Below, in pieces: positions 15,059-24,839 of a stretch of 33,417 bases of DNA. Origin of the DNA: an uncultured Bacteroidales bacterium (GTDB lineage: Bacteria > Bacteroidota > Bacteroidia > Bacteroidales > Bacteroidaceae). Each line of letters opens with the position of its first letter. Positions within the stretch are counted from its first letter, which is position 1. The notes beneath the pieces are model-generated. The model searched no databases. It worked only from the letters and a program-made list of their open reading frames with translations, and was not told where the DNA came from. A program made the translations under genes and the position numbers. The DNA is taken from assembly GCA_902760345.1 (NCBI GenBank), contig CACWFY010000028.1:1-33417 (forward strand), read 5' to 3'.

Positions 15059-16096
15059 TTAGTGCAGCTCTGGATTTTTGGGAATGTTTTGAGTAGTGGG
15101 ATTTGTAGGGATGAATGCCTCGTGCAGATGCGTCATTTGACTGTATTCATCGTCCCAGCCCGTATCTTTCGGTTTGATGGTGATGACACCACTCTCCACG
15201 TCGTGTATGTCGTCTTCATACTGGCGCAGGGCTAAGCCGATAACAGCCATATACACCTCACGATCGATACCCTTCGTGTTAAGACCTTCTTTCAGGATGA
15301 TACCCGTCTTATGACCCACCTCCATCGTCTTCTCTACCGTCTTGGTGATAGGCTTGATAGGCTGTTTGTTGGCCACCTTCTTTGCTGTATCCATGTGGCG
15401 CATTAGCATGCCGAATAGCGTGAAAGTAATCCACAATAGTGCCAGGCACGAGAATACAATGCCCATCGCCATCAGAGCCATACCGAAACCATAGGGGTCT
15501 TCGCGTTTGAACTTATCCACCTTCGACTCGCTTACTGTAGTCACGTTGGCAATGCCTGGAGTCACACGGTCAGCCGACTTTACCTCCCAGTCCTTTGCCG
15601 TTCCGTTGTTGGCTATGCGGGCAAACGACTGGTCCTGTCCCAATACGGGCACTGTGATAGAGTCTATTAGCTGAGTGGCATTACCGTTGTAGAGCGCAAT
15701 CCAAACGGGTTGGGTCGCGTCAATGCGAGTCGTGAGATGCAGAGAGCCCAGATGAGGCTGACTGTTTAAGAATAGAACCAGGTGCTGCTGTCCGCTCAGG
15801 TTGGTGCGCTCATCGCCATTGGGGATGATGCTCATTCGCTTGATACGCTCTGGCACGCTCATGTTGTGGTCTAATACGGAACGGTCTGTGGTAATGTACA
15901 TACCACGGATGTTGTAGGTGGAGTAAGAGTTGTTCTCAATCTCCAGCCACGCTTCGTGCTGTCCGTATTCGTCTTGTAGACTGGTGCCATTATTGGTCAT
16001 CACCTCGTTCAGTTTGATGCTTTTGTCCATCTGGGCGTGCATCTTCGGGGTGGCTGCCAACAGCAGGAAACCAGTCAGTAGTCCGAATTTGTTCAT
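15059..16096 (-). CDS. OadG-type subunit fused to an exported N-terminal domain
   Basis: 345 residues. It has a signal peptide (LLTGFLLLAATPKMHAQ) followed by a periplasmic domain of about 165 residues that reads like a lamin-tail (LTD) beta-sandwich: IKLNEVMTNN, EAWLEIENNS and a later GIANV. A single membrane helix follows (about 205-230, ALMAMGIVFSCLALLWITF), then a cytoplasmic tail. The membrane helix plus tail is the usual extent of OadG, which holds the decarboxylase complex together. Ordinary OadG is under 100 residues, so this is a long fused form, which I believe is common in Bacteroidetes. The periplasmic domain's role is unknown. Confidence 0.75.
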   Translation of the reverse strand: MNKFGLLTGFLLLAATPKMHAQMDKSIKLNEVMTNNGTSLQDEYGQHEAWLEIENNSYSTYNIRGMYITTDRSVLDHNMSVPERIKRMSIIPNGDERTNLSGQQHLVLFLNSQPHLGSLHLTTRIDATQPVWIALYNGNATQLIDSITVPVLGQDQSFARIANNGTAKDWEVKSADRVTPGIANVTTVSESKVDKFKREDPYGFGMALMAMGIVFSCLALLWITFTLFGMLMRHMDTAKKVANKQPIKPITKTVEKTMEVGHKTGIILKEGLNTKGIDREVYMAVIGLALRQYEDDIHDVESGVITIKPKDTGWDDEYSQMTHLHEAFIPTNPTTQNIPKNPELH

Positions 16097-16118
16097 TGTG
16101 TTGTTGTGTATTATTATA

Positions 16119-16136
16119 GGTCTTATGGGTCTTATG
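16119..16136. repeat. Short tandem repeat between operon genes
   Basis: GGTCTTATG occurs twice in tandem in the 42-bp gap between the AspT-type carrier and OadG. It may be unstable in copy number and change the spacing, but it is too short to say more. Confidence 0.35.
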
Positions 16137-16138
16137 GG

Positions 16139-17830
16139 TTATCCGCAGAAGAACAGCACCACGATTTGGGCTGTAAAGATGCGGAGAAACATGGATAGCG
16201 GATATACCGTCGAATAGCCCAGCGCAGGAGCCTCCTTCGAGCAGATACTGTTGGAGTAGGCCAGGGCAGGGGGATCGGTATAAGTGCCGGCTATCATACC
16301 TGCGATGGTGAAGTAGTTGAAATGGTACTTCAGACGGGCGATGGGTCCCACAATCAGAATAGGAATGATAGTGATGAGGAAACCCGTCAGCACATAGAGC
16401 AGTCCGTCACCGTCTATCACCGTGTCGAAGAAGTTGGCTCCTGCCTTGATACCCACCGAGGCCAGAAAGAGCACCAGTCCTATCTCGCGTAACATCATAT
16501 TCGCCGATGTCGTCGTGTAGGTCACCAGATGAATCTTATAGCCATATCGGCCAATGAGGATGGCGATAATCAACGGACCACCAGCCAGACCCAGTTTTAC
16601 AGGTACGGGCATGCCGGGGATGCTCAATGGGAACATGCCGAAGATGAGGCCGAGGAAGATGCCCACAAAGATGGTGGCGATATTAGGCGCATTCAGTCGG
16701 CGTACGCTGTTGCCCATCTTGTTGGCCACACGGTCGACAGCGTCCTCAGGACCAACGACCATAATCTTGTCGCCCACCTGCAGGGGGAGTCCGGCAGAGG
16801 CAAAGAGGTCGATACCCTGACGGGTGACGCGGGTTACGTTGACACCATGCATACTTGAGAAATGCATGGAAGCCAGTGACTTACCATTGATTTTCGGGTT
16901 GGTAATCAAGATACGCTTTGAGACCAATGGCTGGTCCTGCTGTTCAAAGTCGATATTGAGCTTTGGACCAATGAAGGCCATAATAGCCTCCTGGTCGGCC
17001 TCGGCACATACGACCAGCATCTGGTCGCCGACATGGAACACGGTATCGCGGTTGGGAATGCTGAGTTCACCCTCGTGAACGATGCGCGACACCACGAAGT
17101 CGCGGTTCAGGAAGTCGTGAACCTGCAACAGCGTCTTGCCCTCGAGGTATTTGTTGCTCACCTCAAGGTGCATCTTATAAGGCTTCTTGTTGGCAGCCGT
17201 CTCTTCGCTGGCCTTCAGGCGGGCCTCTTCTTTCTCCAGTTTAATGCCGCAAATGTAGCGGATGAGAATAATCGCACCAATGATACCCAGCACACCTAAC
17301 GGATAAGCACAGGCATAGGCCGATGCAATCTGGGGCGCGTTCTGTCCGAAGACAGTACCCAAGGCTTCGTTAGCAGCACCAAGACCTGGGGTGTTGGTGA
17401 CGGCGCCATACAGCGTTCCTACCATCATCGGCAGGTTCATCTTGTTGCTGGTGTCGAAGAAAATGAAGTAGCAGGCAAACATCACGAGGATGTTCAGCAG
17501 GATGGCTGTGGCTGCCAGTCCGTTGAGCTTGATGCCCTGTGTACCGAAACTCTCGAAGAAACCAGGCCCGACCTGTAATCCAATCATGTAGACAAACAAA
17601 ATCAGTCCGAAGTCCTGTACGAACGACAGAATGGGCGTAGGTGCCGTAAATCCGATGTGTCCGGCTACGATACCTGCAAACAATACGAAGGTGACGCCCA
17701 GTGAAACACCTCCAATCTTAATTTTACCTAAATACACGCCCACAGCAATGACGACGGCATAGAGCAACGTGATGTGCGCTACGGAATCAGTTGTCGTGAA
17801 CAAATCTTTTAACCATAGAAATGATTCCAT
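16139..17830 (-). CDS. Aspartate:alanine exchanger family transporter (AspT/YidE/SucE type)
   Basis: 563 residues from ATG 17830. Two hydrophobic halves of about five to six helices flank two cytoplasmic RCK_C/TrkA_C-like domains (about 205-370, with [10 protein letters not shown] and [13 protein letters not shown]), the hallmark of the AAE family. That family includes AspT and the succinate exporter SucE of Corynebacterium. Since the next genes deal with methylmalonyl-CoA and succinyl-CoA, a C4-dicarboxylate such as succinate is a reasonable substrate guess (inference). ATG 17830 is preferred because an AGGGAAAG sequence precedes it; the ATG at 17854 falls at the predicted transcript start. 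Confidence 0.8.
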   Translation of the reverse strand: MESFLWLKDLFTTTDSVAHITLLYAVVIAVGVYLGKIKIGGVSLGVTFVLFAGIVAGHIGFTAPTPILSFVQDFGLILFVYMIGLQVGPGFFESFGTQGIKLNGLAATAILLNILVMFACYFIFFDTSNKMNLPMMVGTLYGAVTNTPGLGAANEALGTVFGQNAPQIASAYACAYPLGVLGIIGAIILIRYICGIKLEKEEARLKASEETAANKKPYKMHLEVSNKYLEGKTLLQVHDFLNRDFVVSRIVHEGELSIPNRDTVFHVGDQMLVVCAEADQEAIMAFIGPKLNIDFEQQDQPLVSKRILITNPKINGKSLASMHFSSMHGVNVTRVTRQGIDLFASAGLPLQVGDKIMVVGPEDAVDRVANKMGNSVRRLNAPNIATIFVGIFLGLIFGMFPLSIPGMPVPVKLGLAGGPLIIAILIGRYGYKIHLVTYTTTSANMMLREIGLVLFLASVGIKAGANFFDTVIDGDGLLYVLTGFLITIIPILIVGPIARLKYHFNYFTIAGMIAGTYTDPPALAYSNSICSKEAPALGYSTVYPLSMFLRIFTAQIVVLFFCG

Positions 17831-17855
17831 CTTTCCCTTATTTTTATTTCGCATG

Positions 17856-17863
17856 CAAAGGTA
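17856..17863 (-). promoter_or_regulatory. -7 box of the AspT/OadGCB operon
   Basis: TACCTTTG on the minus strand, 25 bp before the ATG at 17830. The transcript probably runs through carrier, OadG, biotin carrier and OadB. Confidence 0.55.
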
Positions 17864-17958
17864 CTAAAAAATGGCACAACTTCAATACTTTTGTGCAACA
17901 TATTTTTTTAAATAGAGAATTTTTTCACTTTTTATTCGTCTTTTAAAAGAATAATGAC

Positions 17959-17966
17959 TACCTTTG
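17959..17966 (+). promoter_or_regulatory. -7 box of mutA-mutB
   Basis: TACCTTTG, 59 bp before the mutA ATG. It lies about 95 bp from the opposed promoter of the AspT-type operon, with AT-rich DNA between, so the two operons could share control. Confidence 0.55.
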
Positions 17967-18025
17967 CATAATAAAAATCTAAGCATTAGAGAAATCTAAA
18001 ACACTTATATAATAAAACACAATTT

Positions 18026-19888
18026 ATGGCAAACAAAGAAAAACTCTTTACCGAGTTTACTGCACCGACCAAACAAGAATGGTTGGACAAGATTGAAGTC
18101 GATTTGAAAGGTGCCGACTTCCAGAAACGACTCGTGTGGAGAACAAACGAAGGTTTTAATGTACAGCCCTTCTATCGTCGTGAGGATTTGAAAGACCTCA
18201 AGACTCCTGATTCGTTGCCTGGCGAATTCCCATTCGTTCGTGGCAACAAGAAAGATTCTAATGTGTGGTATGTCCGTCAAAACATTATTGTGGATGACCC
18301 CAAGGCTGCAAATGCCAAGGCGCTTGACATTCTGAACAAGGGTATCGACTCTATTGGCTTCAAGGTGCCTGGAAAGCTGGTTTCGATGAATACCATTGAG
18401 ACGCTGCTCGAAGGAATCTTCTGCGAATGCATCGAGGTGAACTTCATGACCTGTCAGCGCCATTCGCTTGAGTTGGCTGAGATACTGAAGAGTTACTGGC
18501 AGAAGAAGGGCTACGACAAGGAGAAGATTGTGGGCTCTATCGAGTGGGACCCCATGAAGAAGATGGTGCTCAAGGGCAAGGATGTATCGCCTGTGCTGGC
18601 CTTCGGACCCAAACTGGCCGAGTCGCTCAAGGAGTATCCAAACTTCCGTGGCATCGTGGTTCATAGCGATGCACTCAACAATGCTGGTGCCTACATCGTT
18701 CAGGAGTTGGGCTATGCGCTGGCTTGGGGTAACGAGTATCTGCAGCAGTTGACAGATGCTGGTGTCGATGTGGATTTGGCTGCCAAGAGCATCAAGTTCA
18801 ACATGGGCGTAAGCGAGAACTACTTCATGGAGATAGCCAAGTTCCGTGCAGCACGCCTGTTGTGGGCTCAGATTGTGAAGCAGTACGAGCCCAAGTGCGA
18901 CTGCGCTTGCAAGATGATTATTAATGCTACCACCTCTACCTATAATCAGACGCTGTTTGATAGCTATGTGAACCTGCTCCGTTCGCAGACCGAGGCTATG
19001 AGTGCCGCTCTGGGTAGTGTTCACTCGATGGTGGTTACTCCGTTCGATGCACCTTATGAGGAGGCTACCGATTTCTCTGAGCGTATTGCTCGCAACCAGC
19101 AACTCATCATCAAGGAGGAGAGCCATTTCGACCGTATTGTTGACCCAGGTGCCGGTTCTTACTACATCGAGCACCTGACCGATGCTTTGGCTCAGGAGGC
19201 TTGGAAGATTTTCCTAAAGGTAGAAGAGGAGGGAGGCTTTCTTGCTGCTGTCAAGGCTGGCACCATTCAGGACGATATCAATGCTACCAACGTTAAGCGT
19301 CATGGCGATGCTGCCAAGCGTAAAGAGTTCCTGTTGGGTACCAACCAGTTCCCGAACTTCACCGAAAAGAGTGAGGGAAAGCGCGCCTACAAGCACCAGT
19401 GTGGTTGTGGTGGTGTACACCATCAGGGCGAAGAGAGTGTAGCTTTCAAGGCTATTGAGACTACTCGCTTGGCTGCCGACTTTGAGGATCTGCGCATCCA
19501 TACTGAGGAGACCAAGGTTCCTGTGGCATTCATGCTTACCATTGGTAATCTGGCCATGCGTCAGGCTCGTGCACAGTTCTCGTGCAACTTCCTGGCTTGC
19601 GCTGGATATAAGGTAATTGACAACCTCGGATTCAAGACCGTTGAAGAGGGTGTTGATGCCGCTTTGGAGGCTAAGGCCGATATCGTGGTTATCTGCTCGA
19701 GCGACGATGAGTATGCCGAGTATGCTATCCCTGCCTTTAAGTACCTCGATGGTCGTGCCATGTTTGTTGTGGCTGGTGCTCCTGCTTGCATGGAAGACCT
19801 GAAGGCCGCTGGCATCGAGAACTTTGTTCACGTAAAATGCAACGTGCTTGAGACTTTGAAAGAATATAATCAGAAACTTGGTATTTAA
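18026..19888 (+). CDS. mutA: Methylmalonyl-CoA mutase small (beta) subunit
   Basis: 620 residues. The TIM-barrel half is recognisable (IEWDPMKKM, MGVSENYFMEIAKFRAARLLWAQI, ending at DPGAGSYYIEHLTDALAQEAW). The C-terminal B12-like fold lacks the DxHxxG cobalamin motif, as expected for the non-catalytic small subunit. It pairs with MutB to convert succinyl-CoA and (R)-methylmalonyl-CoA into each other in propionate formation or use. A Cys/His-rich patch HQCGCGGVHHQGE lies in the linker around residues 455-467. The mutB gene follows after 19 bp. Confidence 0.93.
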   Translation: MANKEKLFTEFTAPTKQEWLDKIEVDLKGADFQKRLVWRTNEGFNVQPFYRREDLKDLKTPDSLPGEFPFVRGNKKDSNVWYVRQNIIVDDPKAANAKALDILNKGIDSIGFKVPGKLVSMNTIETLLEGIFCECIEVNFMTCQRHSLELAEILKSYWQKKGYDKEKIVGSIEWDPMKKMVLKGKDVSPVLAFGPKLAESLKEYPNFRGIVVHSDALNNAGAYIVQELGYALAWGNEYLQQLTDAGVDVDLAAKSIKFNMGVSENYFMEIAKFRAARLLWAQIVKQYEPKCDCACKMIINATTSTYNQTLFDSYVNLLRSQTEAMSAALGSVHSMVVTPFDAPYEEATDFSERIARNQQLIIKEESHFDRIVDPGAGSYYIEHLTDALAQEAWKIFLKVEEEGGFLAAVKAGTIQDDINATNVKRHGDAAKRKEFLLGTNQFPNFTEKSEGKRAYKHQCGCGGVHHQGEESVAFKAIETTRLAADFEDLRIHTEETKVPVAFMLTIGNLAMRQARAQFSCNFLACAGYKVIDNLGFKTVEEGVDAALEAKADIVVICSSDDEYAEYAIPAFKYLDGRAMFVVAGAPACMEDLKAAGIENFVHVKCNVLETLKEYNQKLGI

Positions 19889-19907
19889 AGAATAGGAGAC
19901 TTGAATT

Positions 19908-22073
19908 ATGCGTAAACAATTTAAAGATATCGATATCTATGCAGGCATCAAGGCTCAAGATGGTGCCAAGTGGATTGCCGATAATAAGATTGAGGCTAAC
20001 TGGAAAACCCCAGAGCACATTGAGGTTCGCCCAGTTTATACAAAGGAAGACCTCGAAGGTATGGAGCACCTCGACTTTACAGCTGGTATTCCTCCCTATC
20101 TGCGTGGTCCTTACTCTATGATGTATCCCTTCAAGCCTTGGACTATCCGTCAGTATGCCGGATTCTCTACAGCAGAAGAGTCAAACGCATTCTATCGCCG
20201 TAACCTGGCTTCTGGTCAGAAGGGACTTTCTGTAGCCTTCGACCTGCCTACTCATCGTGGTTACGACCCCGATAATGCTCGTGTTGTGGGCGATGTTGGT
20301 AAGGCTGGTGTATCAATCTGTAACGAGGAGAACATGAAGGTGCTCTTCTCTGGTATCCCCTTGAACAAGATGTCTGTGTCTATGACTATGAACGGTGCCG
20401 TATTGCCTATCCTGGCATTCTACATCGTAGCAGGTCTGGAGCAGGGCGCTCAGCTCGAGGAGATGGCAGGTACTATCCAGAACGATATTCTGAAGGAGTT
20501 CATGGTGCGTAATACATATATCTACCCACCTGCATTCTCAATGAAGATTATCGCTGATATTTTCGAGTACACCTCGCAGAAGATGCCTAAGTTCAACTCA
20601 ATCTCTATCTCAGGTTATCACATGCAGGAGGCTGGTGCTACTGCTGATATCGAGCTTGCTTACACCTTGGCCGATGGTATGGACTACCTGCGTACTGGTG
20701 TTAATGCTGGTATCGATGTTGATGCTTTCGCTCCACGACTCTCATTCTTCTGGGCTATCGGTATGAATCACTTCATGGAGATTGCCAAGATGCGTGCTGG
20801 TCGACTGTTGTGGGCTAAGATTGTGAAGAGCTTTGGCGCTAAGAATCCTAAGTCTTTGGCTCTGCGTACCCACTCGCAGACTTCTGGTTGGTCACTCACA
20901 GAGCAGGATCCATTCAATAACGTAGGTCGTACCTGTATCGAGGCTATGGCTGCCGTTCTTGGTCACACCCAGTCTCTGCACACCAACGCTCTTGATGAGG
21001 CTATCGCCCTGCCTACCGACTTCTCGGCTCGTATCGCCCGTAACACCCAGATCTACATTCAGAACGAGACCAAGGTGTGCAAGCAGATTGACCCATGGGC
21101 TGGTAGCTACTACGTTGAGACGCTGACTAACGAGCTGGTTCACAAGGCTTGGGAGCACATTCAGGAGATTGAGAAGCTGGGCGGTATGGCTAAGGCTATC
21201 GAGACGGGTCTGCCAAAGATGCGTATCGAGGAGGCAGCTGCCCGTACTCAGGCTCGTATCGACTCAGGCGTTCAGACCATTGTGGGTACCAATAAGTATC
21301 GTCTGGAGCATGAGGATCCTATCGATATCCTTGAGGTGGACAACACCGCCGTGCGCAAGCAGCAGGAGGAGAGTCTCAAGGAGGTTCGCAGCAAGCGCGA
21401 TGAAGCTGCTTGTCAGGCAGCCCTGAAGGCTATCACGGATTGCGTTCGCGACTTCAACGAGGGTCGCAAGAGCGAGAATAACCTCCTCGACCTCGCCGTC
21501 AAGGCTGCCCAGTTGCGTTGTACGTTGGGTGAGATTTCAGATGCCTGCGAGGAGATCGTGGGCCGTTATAAAGCAGTAATCAGAACAATTTCAGGCGTGT
21601 ATAGTTCAGAATCAAAGAACGATAGCGACTTCGAGTTGGCTTGCAAGCTGACCGATGAGTTCGCAGAGAAGGAAGGTCGCCGTCCTCGTATCTTCATCGC
21701 CAAGATGGGTCAGGATGGTCACGACCGTGGTGCAAAGGTAGTAGCAACGGGTTATGCCGATTGTGGATTCGACGTGGATATGGGACCACTGTTCCAGACG
21801 CCAGCCGAGGCCGCTCGTGAGGCTGTAGAGAACGACGTACATTGCGTTGGAGCCTCTTCGCTCGCAGCTGGACACAAGACGCTGATCCCACAGCTCATCG
21901 AGGAACTTAAGAAACTGGGACGCGACGACATCATGGTTATCGCTGGTGGCGTTATCCCTGCTCAGGACTACGACTTCCTCTACAAGGCTGGCGTAGCTGC
22001 CATCTTCGGCCCAGGTACTTCTGTAGCTAAAGCCGCCGTCGAGATGATGAAGATTCTGTTGGATAAGGAGTAA
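19908..22073 (+). CDS. mutB: Methylmalonyl-CoA mutase large (alpha) subunit
   Basis: 721 residues, full length for the catalytic subunit. The barrel contains [29 protein letters not shown] and [20 protein letters not shown]. The C-terminal cobalamin domain has [20 protein letters not shown], with the DxHxxG motif whose histidine ligates cobalt. Requires adenosylcobalamin. An AGGAGA stretch lies about 9 nt before the ATG, a better-than-usual ribosome site for this group. Co-transcribed with mutA and ended by a strong terminator at 22093. It provides the methylmalonyl-CoA that the Na+-pumping decarboxylase on the opposite side of the divergent promoter would use. Confidence 0.95.
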   Translation: MRKQFKDIDIYAGIKAQDGAKWIADNKIEANWKTPEHIEVRPVYTKEDLEGMEHLDFTAGIPPYLRGPYSMMYPFKPWTIRQYAGFSTAEESNAFYRRNLASGQKGLSVAFDLPTHRGYDPDNARVVGDVGKAGVSICNEENMKVLFSGIPLNKMSVSMTMNGAVLPILAFYIVAGLEQGAQLEEMAGTIQNDILKEFMVRNTYIYPPAFSMKIIADIFEYTSQKMPKFNSISISGYHMQEAGATADIELAYTLADGMDYLRTGVNAGIDVDAFAPRLSFFWAIGMNHFMEIAKMRAGRLLWAKIVKSFGAKNPKSLALRTHSQTSGWSLTEQDPFNNVGRTCIEAMAAVLGHTQSLHTNALDEAIALPTDFSARIARNTQIYIQNETKVCKQIDPWAGSYYVETLTNELVHKAWEHIQEIEKLGGMAKAIETGLPKMRIEEAAARTQARIDSGVQTIVGTNKYRLEHEDPIDILEVDNTAVRKQQEESLKEVRSKRDEAACQAALKAITDCVRDFNEGRKSENNLLDLAVKAAQLRCTLGEISDACEEIVGRYKAVIRTISGVYSSESKNDSDFELACKLTDEFAEKEGRRPRIFIAKMGQDGHDRGAKVVATGYADCGFDVDMGPLFQTPAEAAREAVENDVHCVGASSLAAGHKTLIPQLIEELKKLGRDDIMVIAGGVIPAQDYDFLYKAGVAAIFGPGTSVAKAAVEMMKILLDKE

Positions 22074-22092
22074 TCAACATCATAACAAAGAG

Positions 22093-22124
22093 AAATCCCC
22101 AACCGTTGCGGCTGGGGATTTTTT
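22093..22124. terminator. Intrinsic terminator after mutB
   Basis: AAATCCCCA (22093-22101) pairs with TGGGGATTT (22113-22121) around an 11-nt loop and runs into TTTTTT. The opposite strand reads into AAATCCCC with a weaker T-run, so it may also serve the convergent peptidase gene. Confidence 0.85.
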
Positions 22125-22144
22125 CATTCTCTCATCTTCATCTT

Positions 22145-24241
22145 TCATTTCTTCATGTTGTACAAGATGAATGAGTAGATGTCGGCCTGTTCCTCGAGAA
22201 CTTTGGCCAGGGGCTTGCCACCACCGTGACCAGCCTTGGTGTCGATGCGGATGAGCACGGGGTTCTGACCTGCCTGGCACTCCTGCAGGGTTGCTGCGAA
22301 CTTAAACGAGTGGGCAGGCACCACGCGGTCGTCGTGGTCGGCAGTAGTGACCAGCGTAGCAGGGTAGGAGACACCCTTCTTCAGATTGTGCAGGGGTGAG
22401 TAGCCTTTCAGGTATTCAAACATCTCCTTTGAGTCCTCGCTGGTGCCGTAGTCGCTGGCCCAGTTCCAGCCGATGGTGAACTTATGGTAGCGTAGCATGT
22501 CCATCACACCTACCTCGGGGATGGCTACGCGGAAGAGGTCAGGACGCTGGGTCATGCAGGCGCCGACGAGCAGTCCGCCATTGGAACCGCCCACGATGGC
22601 CAGCTTCTCCTTAGAGGTGTAGCCCTCGCTGATGAGGTATTCGGCAGCAGCTATGAAGTCATCGAACACGTTCTGTTTCTGCATCTTCGTACCTGCCAGA
22701 TGCCACTCCTCACCATATTCGCTACCACCACGCAGGTTCACCTGCGCATAGATGCCGCCTTGCTCTAGGAACGGAATGCGTGTGGCCGAGAAGCCAGGAC
22801 CTAACGCAATATTGAAACCGCCGTAGCCATAGAGGTAGACGGGATTCTTGCCGTCCAGCTTCAGTCCTTTCTTATAAGTAATAAACATAGGTACGCGCGT
22901 ACCATCTTTACTATTAAAGAACAGCTGCTTGCTCTCGTAGTCCTGCTGCTTGAATTTTACGTTCGGCTGTGCGTAGAGGGTGCTCTCGTTCTTGTCCATG
23001 TCGTAGCGATAGATGGTGCCAGGCATGGTAAACGACGTGAAGGTATAGAAACACTCGGGTTGCTTCTCGTCGCCCGTAAAGCCTACGCTACCCACCATCG
23101 GCAACTTGATTTCGTGGCGCAGTTTTCCGTCCAGACCATACACGAAGGCGTGGTCGCAGGCATCCTGCGAATAGTTCAGAATCAGCTGGCGGTTGATGAC
23201 GTCCACACCGTTCAGCATATTCTGCTGTTCAGCAATCAGCTCCTGCCAGTCTTTTAGTCCCGGCTTCTTGATGTCGGCCGTCATAATGCGTCCCTTGGGA
23301 GCGCCGAAGTTGGTATAGATGTATATCTTGTCGCCTTCGTTATAGATGGGCGAATACTGGTAGTCCATGTTGTCGGTCAGCTGGATGAACTGCGAGTTCT
23401 GTTGGCGCAAGTCTCTCACAAACAGGTTGTTGCCCGCACCGGCACCAGCCTCGTACATGTACATCAGCGTCTCTTCCTCGTTGACGCTTACCTCATAGAA
23501 GCGCTTGGGCTGTGTGGGGTTCTGGTAGAACAGCACGTCCTCTGCCTGCGGGGTGCCCATCTTGTGATAGTATATCTTCATGCCCTCGTTGACATTCGAG
23601 AACTCCTTGCCCTCTGTAGGACGGTCGTACGAGCTGTAGTAGAAGCCGTCACCCTGCCAGGCTGCCCCTGAGAACTTCGCCCACTCGATGTGGTCGCTGG
23701 TCAGCTGGCCCGTCTTCAGGTCTATGACGTAGAACTCCTGCCAGTCAGAGCCCGAGCGCGAGATGGCGTAAGCTGCCCACTTGCCATTGTTCGAGAAGTA
23801 GACCCCCTTCAGGGCCACCGTACCGTCGGTGCTCAGCGTGTTGGGGTCGAGGAATACACGCGGCTTGCTGCCCAGCTCGTCCATCTGATAGAGCACGTAC
23901 TGGTTCTGCAGACCGTCGTTTTTATAGAAGTACCACTTGCCGTGACGCTTGCGTGGTGCACCAATCTTCTCGTAGTTGGCCAGTTCTGTCAGTCGCTTCA
24001 GCAACTTGCCGCGGAAGGGAATCTTGTTCAGATAGTCAAACGTTACCTTATTCTCAGCCTCTACCCATGCGGCTGTCTGTGCTGAGGTGTCATTTTCTAA
24101 CCAACGGTAGGGGTCGGCAACCTTTACGCCGAAGTATTCATCTACGGTGTTGTCTTTGGCGGCTTTCGGATAGTGTAGCTGCTGCGCCATAGCAGCTGAT
24201 GTGGCTACCAATGCCATTGTCATAAATAGTGTCCTTTTCAT
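22145..24241 (-). CDS. Prolyl oligopeptidase (S9A family), exported
   Basis: 698 residues. A signal peptide (LFMTMALVATSAAMAQQ) is followed by the S9A pattern: an N-terminal piece (DPYRWLENDTS), a beta-propeller with repeated beta-strand blocks, and a C-terminal alpha/beta-hydrolase. The catalytic triad is visible: Ser in GGSNGGLLVGAC (about residue 553), Asp in DHDDRVVP and His in AGHGGGKP. It cleaves short peptides after proline and probably acts in the periplasm. Length fits the family. It converges with mutB across a shared terminator. Confidence 0.9.
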   Translation of the reverse strand: MKRTLFMTMALVATSAAMAQQLHYPKAAKDNTVDEYFGVKVADPYRWLENDTSAQTAAWVEAENKVTFDYLNKIPFRGKLLKRLTELANYEKIGAPRKRHGKWYFYKNDGLQNQYVLYQMDELGSKPRVFLDPNTLSTDGTVALKGVYFSNNGKWAAYAISRSGSDWQEFYVIDLKTGQLTSDHIEWAKFSGAAWQGDGFYYSSYDRPTEGKEFSNVNEGMKIYYHKMGTPQAEDVLFYQNPTQPKRFYEVSVNEEETLMYMYEAGAGAGNNLFVRDLRQQNSQFIQLTDNMDYQYSPIYNEGDKIYIYTNFGAPKGRIMTADIKKPGLKDWQELIAEQQNMLNGVDVINRQLILNYSQDACDHAFVYGLDGKLRHEIKLPMVGSVGFTGDEKQPECFYTFTSFTMPGTIYRYDMDKNESTLYAQPNVKFKQQDYESKQLFFNSKDGTRVPMFITYKKGLKLDGKNPVYLYGYGGFNIALGPGFSATRIPFLEQGGIYAQVNLRGGSEYGEEWHLAGTKMQKQNVFDDFIAAAEYLISEGYTSKEKLAIVGGSNGGLLVGACMTQRPDLFRVAIPEVGVMDMLRYHKFTIGWNWASDYGTSEDSKEMFEYLKGYSPLHNLKKGVSYPATLVTTADHDDRVVPAHSFKFAATLQECQAGQNPVLIRIDTKAGHGGGKPLAKVLEEQADIYSFILYNMKK

Positions 24242-24274
24242 ATAATTTCAAAATTCTTCTAACTTCTTCTAATC

Positions 24275-24490
24275 CTACAATTTCTCGCCGCAATGCGAGC
24301 AATACCGGTCTTCCTCGCGCACCATAGCATCACAACGCGGACAGTGGCCGTCCTTCGGCTTTTCTCTCGTCTCGTCAATGATGTTGGCCGTAACAATACC
24401 TGTTGGCACAGCAATGATGGTATAACCCAGCAACATGACGAATGCCGAAAGCAGACGTCCTATGGGGGTTACTGGCGTGATGCCATTGGT
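24275..24490 (-). pseudogene. C-terminal remnant of a second K+ channel, with zinc ribbon
   Basis: An open frame of 71 codons with no start, preceded directly by an in-frame TAA (24491-24493). It reads ITPVTPIGRLLSAF, then TIIAVPTGIVTANI, which is the segment right after the TVGYGD filter plus the S6 helix of a Kv-type channel. It then ends in a zinc ribbon with CPRC and CSHC pairs. The voltage sensor, pore helix and filter are missing. It lies upstream of the prolyl oligopeptidase start and just after the putative antitoxin gene, so the arrival of the accessory island may have cut the channel gene. Confidence 0.75.
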
Positions 24491-24530
24491 TTACCCCTAT
24501 GTCTTAACGAGACGGTCGATTTCTGTTTTA

Positions 24531-24839
24531 TTATGGCTCGGCTGCCACCATGGGTTCAAACTCGTAGGCTGGTGAGTGATACACCTCAACAATAGGGGCA
24601 TCAAGGGCATCCTCAATAGATACAAGTGTATCTATCGTGAAATTATGCGTGCCACGCATCCACTTACTGATTTCTGCTTCGCTCTTGCCCAATTTCAGAG
24701 CAAGGTCCTTCTGCTTCAGACCCTTTTCTTCCAGAATACCATGTATTCTGTCAACAATACGGAAAGACAAGGCTACTGACCCACGGGTCTCAGGATTCAC
24801 CCGCTTGCGCCTCTCCTCTAATACTCTACTCCTCCTCAT
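24531..24839 (-). CDS. XRE-family helix-turn-helix protein, likely antitoxin
   Basis: 102 residues. The HTH reads GLKQKDLALKLGKSEAEISK, followed by WMRGTHNFTIDTLVSIEDAL (about 38-77), typical XRE/Cro. A basic N-terminus (RRSRVLEERRKR) precedes it. The gene overlaps the end of the upstream 162-residue gene by 14 nt, the usual layout of a HigBA-like toxin-antitoxin operon with the toxin first. It would bind the operon promoter, where two palindromes are present, and neutralise the partner. Confidence 0.75.
   Translation of the reverse strand: MRRSRVLEERRKRVNPETRGSVALSFRIVDRIHGILEEKGLKQKDLALKLGKSEAEISKWMRGTHNFTIDTLVSIEDALDAPIVEVYHSPAYEFEPMVAAEP

Noticed and set aside
18005-19174. 389-codon open frame on the minus strand inside mutA
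   Set aside because: Antisense shadow of a well-conserved enzyme; its start is within mutA and no motif is visible.
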